From positions 62,001 to 126,000 of the forward strand of contig JAQGEQ010000036.1 of NCBI GenBank assembly GCA_034620365.1: a DNA stretch of 64,000 nt, given 5' to 3'. Of this stretch, positions 59,138-64,000 are shown piece after piece (positions within the stretch are counted from its first letter, which is position 1; every line of letters begins with the position of its first letter). The notes beneath the pieces are model-generated. The model searched no databases. It saw only the letters and a list, made by a program, of their open reading frames with translations, and was not told the DNA's origin. The translations under genes and the position numbers were made by a program. The stretch is from Pegea sp. RAD2-039 (taxonomy: Eukaryota; Chordata; Thaliacea; Salpida; Salpidae).

Positions 59138-60626
59138 TCGAGAAAATATGGCACCTAGTGCTATTTAGCGCCACCTATCGGACTAAGTAGAAAGTATTTT
59201 GTTAATTTGTTCTGTACTTTTCTGCCTACTTTATATAGGGGACAGGAACCTCGCTCATGTTGACTCTTTCAGTGTCTGAGCTGAAAATAAACTAAATTGT
59301 CCCCTGACCACTTACAGGGGATTGTTTAATGAAGATGTTTTAATGTAAGTTTCCGACCTTTCTGTGTCACAGTTAGACCAGTACCACACCTGCTGTCCTG
59401 GTCCTTGCGGTAGATGAGAAATGAGCAACTAAAGATCAACAGCAAATCCGAACACAAAATCATCCTCTTTTGGGTCACAACACGGTGGTGGCAACCATTT
59501 CCCACAAGCTTAGGAAACTTGGGTCTGAGGTGAGTAGGAAACGTGGTTTTCCATCAAGTGAAAGATTCGTGAATCTGGATGTTGTTGATTAGGAAAAGGA
59601 AGATAAGATAGTAACGATTACTCACCCGACAATAGTAGCAGTAAGCAGAGACTTAGTACTAGCAGAATCCGACAAAGTACAAACGTCTAACATCCTGAAG
59701 TGGATGTTTGGGAAAAGAAAAGATCTGGACAGTTTGAAATGAGAACGTTGGGTCTTTTTGTCGACTTCTAAGGTACCTGAACACCAACAAGCTGGTAATC
59801 TTTGACAAAGATGGACATGACAGCTGAATTTCTAAGATACCTTAAGTTATAAAACTGCTAACCTGGAATTGAATTCACAGATTTGTTCGTCGATGTTCGG
59901 ATGTCTAAACGAAGAAGACTTTTGACAATCCCTGAAGTCAATCCGCTGTGTCTTAATTTTCTGAAAAGATCGAGAAGGAAAGAGAAGACTTCTTGTTGAT
60001 TCAACTACTTTAATTGTCCTTTTCTTGGGGTAGTAGGAAAAAGAAAACAAGAAGATCAACATCTTGAGACACGCGAGGACTCCACAAACGAAAAGAGTGA
60101 CTTTAGGTTAGCGACAAAACTCCCTACTCTGATTAGGATCCTTTTTCTGGATATTAAGAGACTTCTGGCTGCTATAATTTAAATAACTGACCAATTAATC
60201 AGCAGATTTATTTTAGTTGTGGATTTACACTTCAAAAACACTAGTGTCATATTTTAAAGAGTAATTCTTGATTTGATTTTCAAAGTAACTACATTACAAA
60301 CTAATTTAATTTTTATAATTTAACTTAAAGAGATTAAAAATGATCAATAAAAAAGATTGATTTATATTGTCATAATTTGATTTAAAATTATTTATATCCA
60401 ATTTCCTTCCTACGATTTTTATTTATATATTTTTTCAAGTTAAGAAAACTTTGATGTTAAATTCACTTCTGAAAAAACTCAGTTAAAAATTTGAAAATTA
60501 ATTTTAGTTGAAATTCATTCTGTTTCTTGTAAATAAAACTAACTGATCTACTCATATCACAATTTGAATCACCAAAATTTTCTTTTTGAAGTTTATATTG
60601 GACTTGATTGTTTAGAAGATTCTCTT

Positions 60627-60769
60627 CCTAGAAACCAGTAAACTTCAAGGGCACATCTTCTGTAATACGACTGGAAGTTGTGATGTTGAGATTATCAAAC
60701 AATATTTCAAACGGTTTCATGATTGGTTAGTTGATTAAAACCACTGATTAAGAAATAATGAGTTGGTAA
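60627..60769 (+). pseudogene. ACE exon 14 fossil, B3
   Basis: Third B-block copy of ACE exon 14. It has the same terminal stop as the others plus a further one (DWLVD followed by a stop). Confidence 0.83.
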
Positions 60770-62485
60770 TATGTTGGGATGTTTCCAGTGTTATTATTGG
60801 TTCTTATTTTCAATTTATGTATATACTCATGCAACAAACTCTCAAATAAATCTTTTTAATATCAAACTCAACTAATATGAAGTGATTCAACTAAATACTG
60901 GAAATTCATTTGTCAATTTCTTCAACTTTTTAATCTTATAAATAGAATTCAGCAAAACTAACCTTTCAGCAAATTTTGAATTGTATATCTTAGAATTATA
61001 ACAAAAGCTATTTTTTTATTTAATTCAAAGTATTTTAATTATCTAAATTGTAAAAGTTAAATTAGCAGTTTAAATATAGCTGAGAACATTTGGATTCTAA
61101 ATTTAAGAGATAGTTTCTATTCACAAAATATTTTCTCTGATATTTATAATCTGAAGTTTTGATTTCGTCTCTTTGATAGTAAATCAGTTTTAATGTATAA
61201 TTTTGTGAAAAAGTCCTGCAATTACTTTGTTGAAGTAAATCTTAAAAGATTGATGATGAATATAACTGAATAAAATCTTTTATAAAAATGTTGAATTGAA
61301 GTTGTAGTAAAGTTTTAAACTGTTAGATAACCCATTTTGCTGCTAAGTTTGTATTAACAATCAACAACTCTATTAAGTGATCTCATCTTGGATTAAGTAG
61401 AAAACTTCAAATGTTTTTAGGAGATATCTTTAGGAAAATTAACTCTGCCTTCGGCTGTACAATTTCTAACAACTTTGATTATTATGCGCAAGATAAATAA
61501 AAAAATAAATTAATCTTTGACTGGTGTCATCAAAGAGTTTTTATTGACTAATGTCATTAATCTAACTAGTTATTGACTGATTCTTTATTCTGTTTTGAAT
61601 TAAATCAACTTTGCTACATTTCAACATTATACACTTTTGGGTCACAATTCATTAAAAGGTAAAAATTAGATCAGTTTTTGCAAACAAGATTTATTTATTT
61701 GAATGACATTTAAACCTTATGATTAAAGTTGATATGTTGTGCTACCTTATATATTTTCCTATTGCTGTTAGGAGCAACCCAAGCATATCGCCCTGAATGG
61801 CGCTCTCTACTCCGCAGATAAATCAAGAATAGAGAGGAAATTTAGCTTTAAACACCAATTTAATCAATCAACTAACTTTTGACTAATTCTTTTGGTTTGT
61901 TTGATCAAACAAATTTGATATGATGATACTTAGAAATTTTGAAATATATAATCGAAACATATTCAGGTTTGATGCTCTGATGTTTTGCAATCGTCAAATA
62001 ATATTTTGATTACATTTTATCAATCAAAATATAGTATCTTCATTTAGTAAATTCTTGTAGTTAATCAGAAGTTTCACTTTTAGTGGTTAGTAGTTATCAT
62101 TATTGAGATATCTTTAATTTAGGTTTAATTGCAGTGTTTCGGTTTATAGTAATTGTTTTTATTGATTTACAGTTTTATAAAAAAAATGTAAAATTCAGCT
62201 ACAAAACTTTTCATCGTTATTAGCATGCCAATAGGGCCACAAAAAACTGGTCTTCAACCACAGAAGCTGATTTTAAATCATATAGAGACTAACGATTCTA
62301 TTTAGCCTTTTCAACATCAATTAAGCTTAAATATATATTTGTATTAGGAAGTGATTATTGGGCTTACGACTCTTCAACTTATGTTCGTATATTAAAATAA
62401 TCAAGATTTAATTGTATTTAAAATTAACATTGAAATAGAACCAACACAATTTGAAGTCATTAGAAAGTACTACTTCCTAATATAA

Positions 62486-64000
62486 ATTATATTGAAATAG
62501 TAATAATAACAAAAGAAAGAACAATTCACAGTTTAGAAATGGCAATATTGTAACGGTTCTACTTTTGCTTGAACAACGCGAGTCATTCTGGCATGACAGT
62601 GTCTGATGGCAGCTGGTTCCAAGTACTAATTGTGCAGTATGAGAAAAATTCAATCTGATTATTATTACCAGGTGATATGAGCTTATTAAGTGTGTCGTCT
62701 GAGTTAACATATCTTGAGGGAAGGACTAATGGAATAGCAATCATCAAACTAATGGTCAATTAAATTGTGGATAGTTTTAAAAATAATAATTAAGTCGTAT
62801 TTAGTTCGTCAAATTTCCAAAGTATCTAGAGTGAAGAAGCTGAGATGATGTGTATAACTATCGTATTTCATATTAAGTTTTCTGCATACCAATCTCGTAA
62901 ATGTTGCCTGAATAGATTCGATTTTTTTAATGTCAACAACTTAATATGGCATCCATGTACTAACAATGTATTTAAAAATCGAATGTAGGTACAATTTGAA
63001 AAGATTGATTAAAAAAGTATGGATCCGCTGAATTAAACGTATTTATAATAAGGTGGACAAGGTTGATTGAATTTTTATAGAATTTGGAAACATAATTGCG
63101 CCATTTAAAATCAGATGATAGAGTAACACCAAGGCTTAGGACCGAAGATATTCGTTTAATAATAAATCCATTAATGGAGTAATGGTTCAAGGAATTTGCA
63201 GCTGGTTTACGAGAAAAAGTCGTAAGTTCAGACATTGTGGGCTGGATTCTAAGCTGCCAGTTCATAGACCAGTTTTCTACAGCGTGTAAAGCAATTTGAA
63301 CTTGTGAATGATAACAAGATATTAGTTTGCTGCCATCTGCATACACAAACACACCGACATCATGTATTGCTACCAATCTTCTGATGATGTTTTCAATGAA
63401 AATTTAAAATAGATGGGGATCCAGAACGGAACCCTGAGGAACACCACTGGTGACTTGACTAGGAGTAGATAAAAATCTTTCTACACAAGTTTGTTAGATT
63501 CTACCTGATAAGTAATCTTCAATCCACTTTGAGATAAAACTGCTGCTTTTTAAAGTTTGTAATACAGTAATGAAGTTGTTGTGTCAGACAGAGTCAAACG
63601 CTTTAGCGAAATCGAGATACATGATGTCACAAGGAGTATTACTTTCATAATGGGCTGTAAGATCATTAATGAAAGTGAGATATTGAGTCAGGGAAGATCT
63701 CTGTAGTCAGTGAAACTGGTCGGTAGTTTATTGCAGTGTTTCTTGGACTCGTTTTATGAATAGGAATAATGAAAGCTTTTTTCCAAATTTGTGGAACTCT
63801 TCTTCGCTTCAGAGTGATGTTAAAGAGTAACAATGAAGGTAGTGATAACAAGGAAGTAATTTTTCTAAATAGAAACCAAAATATATCATCAGGAATGTTG
63901 GAAACTGATGATTTTAAAGAAGAAATAGTCCTAGATACTATATCGACCGTTATGTCAAGATCTCTCATCTCAGAGACATTTGTAGGAATGTTGGAGTAGG
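62486..64000 (-). mobile_element. CR1/Jockey-type LINE, runs off the window
   Basis: Minus-strand copy equivalent to 37740-39290. It holds the C-terminal region, a YADG box (63328-63346), GVPQGSVLDP near 63440, FAKAFDSV near 63600 and the INYRPVSL block near 63720. Relative to the other copy, a segment before the FAKAFDSV block is deleted. The 5' part lies beyond 64000. It has several stops and frameshifts. Confidence 0.88.

Larger units (their letters stand above)
54380..62485 (+). repeat. 8,287-bp tandem duplication, unit 2
   Basis: Second unit of the direct tandem pair: LINE 3' end, block A2, block B3. It differs from unit 1 by scattered substitutions, small indels, and a deletion of some hundreds of bases near 61030-61220 in the ACE-derived part. 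Confidence 0.93.
57971..62485 (+). repeat. Block B, copy 3
   Basis: Third copy of block B. Like copy 1 and unlike copy 2, its right end leads into a minus-strand LINE, but with a deletion that removed the LINE 3' UTR (copy 1 still has it at 37540-37700). Confidence 0.9.

Noticed and set aside
1-64000. CRISPR arrays, rRNA genes or a bacterial-type operon
   Set aside because: No regularly spaced short repeats, rRNA landmarks or prokaryotic gene packing; introns and gene content are those of an animal.

Overview
The window looks like nuclear DNA of an AT-rich invertebrate animal. Genes are split by short GT-AG introns, the standard genetic code applies, and the recognisable genes are metazoan or eukaryotic housekeeping types. 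I cannot name the taxon from sequence alone.

Left part (1-27 kb): a gene-bearing region with every gene on the + strand. In order: SNU13 (single exon), PSMA2 (7 exons), a small very basic protein spread over six exons (137 aa, perhaps RPS19BP1/AROS-like), a GT31 beta-1,3-galactosyltransferase-type enzyme (4 exons), a secreted angiotensin-converting-enzyme-type M2 peptidase (14 exons), and a class A melatonin-receptor-like GPCR (7 exons). A degenerate CR1/Jockey-type LINE lies between the last two genes. For each multi-exon model I checked that reading phase is kept across every junction. The genes do not form an obvious pathway. The first two are ubiquitous housekeeping genes; the ACE and the GPCR suggest peptide and small-ligand signalling but are not evidently linked.

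Right part (28-64 kb): gene-poor DNA built almost entirely from duplicated blocks. From left to right: left arm of a ~3 kb imperfect inverted repeat; block B1; a minus-strand LINE; the right arm of the inverted repeat; a plus-strand LINE; block A1; block B2; a plus-strand LINE 3' end; block A2; block B3; a minus-strand LINE running off the window. A1+B2 and A2+B3 form a tandem duplication with a period of 8,287 bp. The arms and the B blocks carry fossil pieces of the ACE gene found upstream (exons 4-5-6 and 14, with introns and 3' flank), so this region is an amplified graveyard of the ACE locus. B blocks also carry a tRNA-like segment, a candidate coiled-coil exon kept at 133 bases in all three copies, and an unassigned open frame on the minus strand kept in all three copies.

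No CRISPR array, rRNA gene or functional tRNA gene was seen. No new enzymatic or defence system was identified. The most distinctive features are the ACE-derived amplicon architecture, the altered substrate pocket of the intact ACE, the hidden six-exon gene, and a recurring 3' hairpin in the LINE family.
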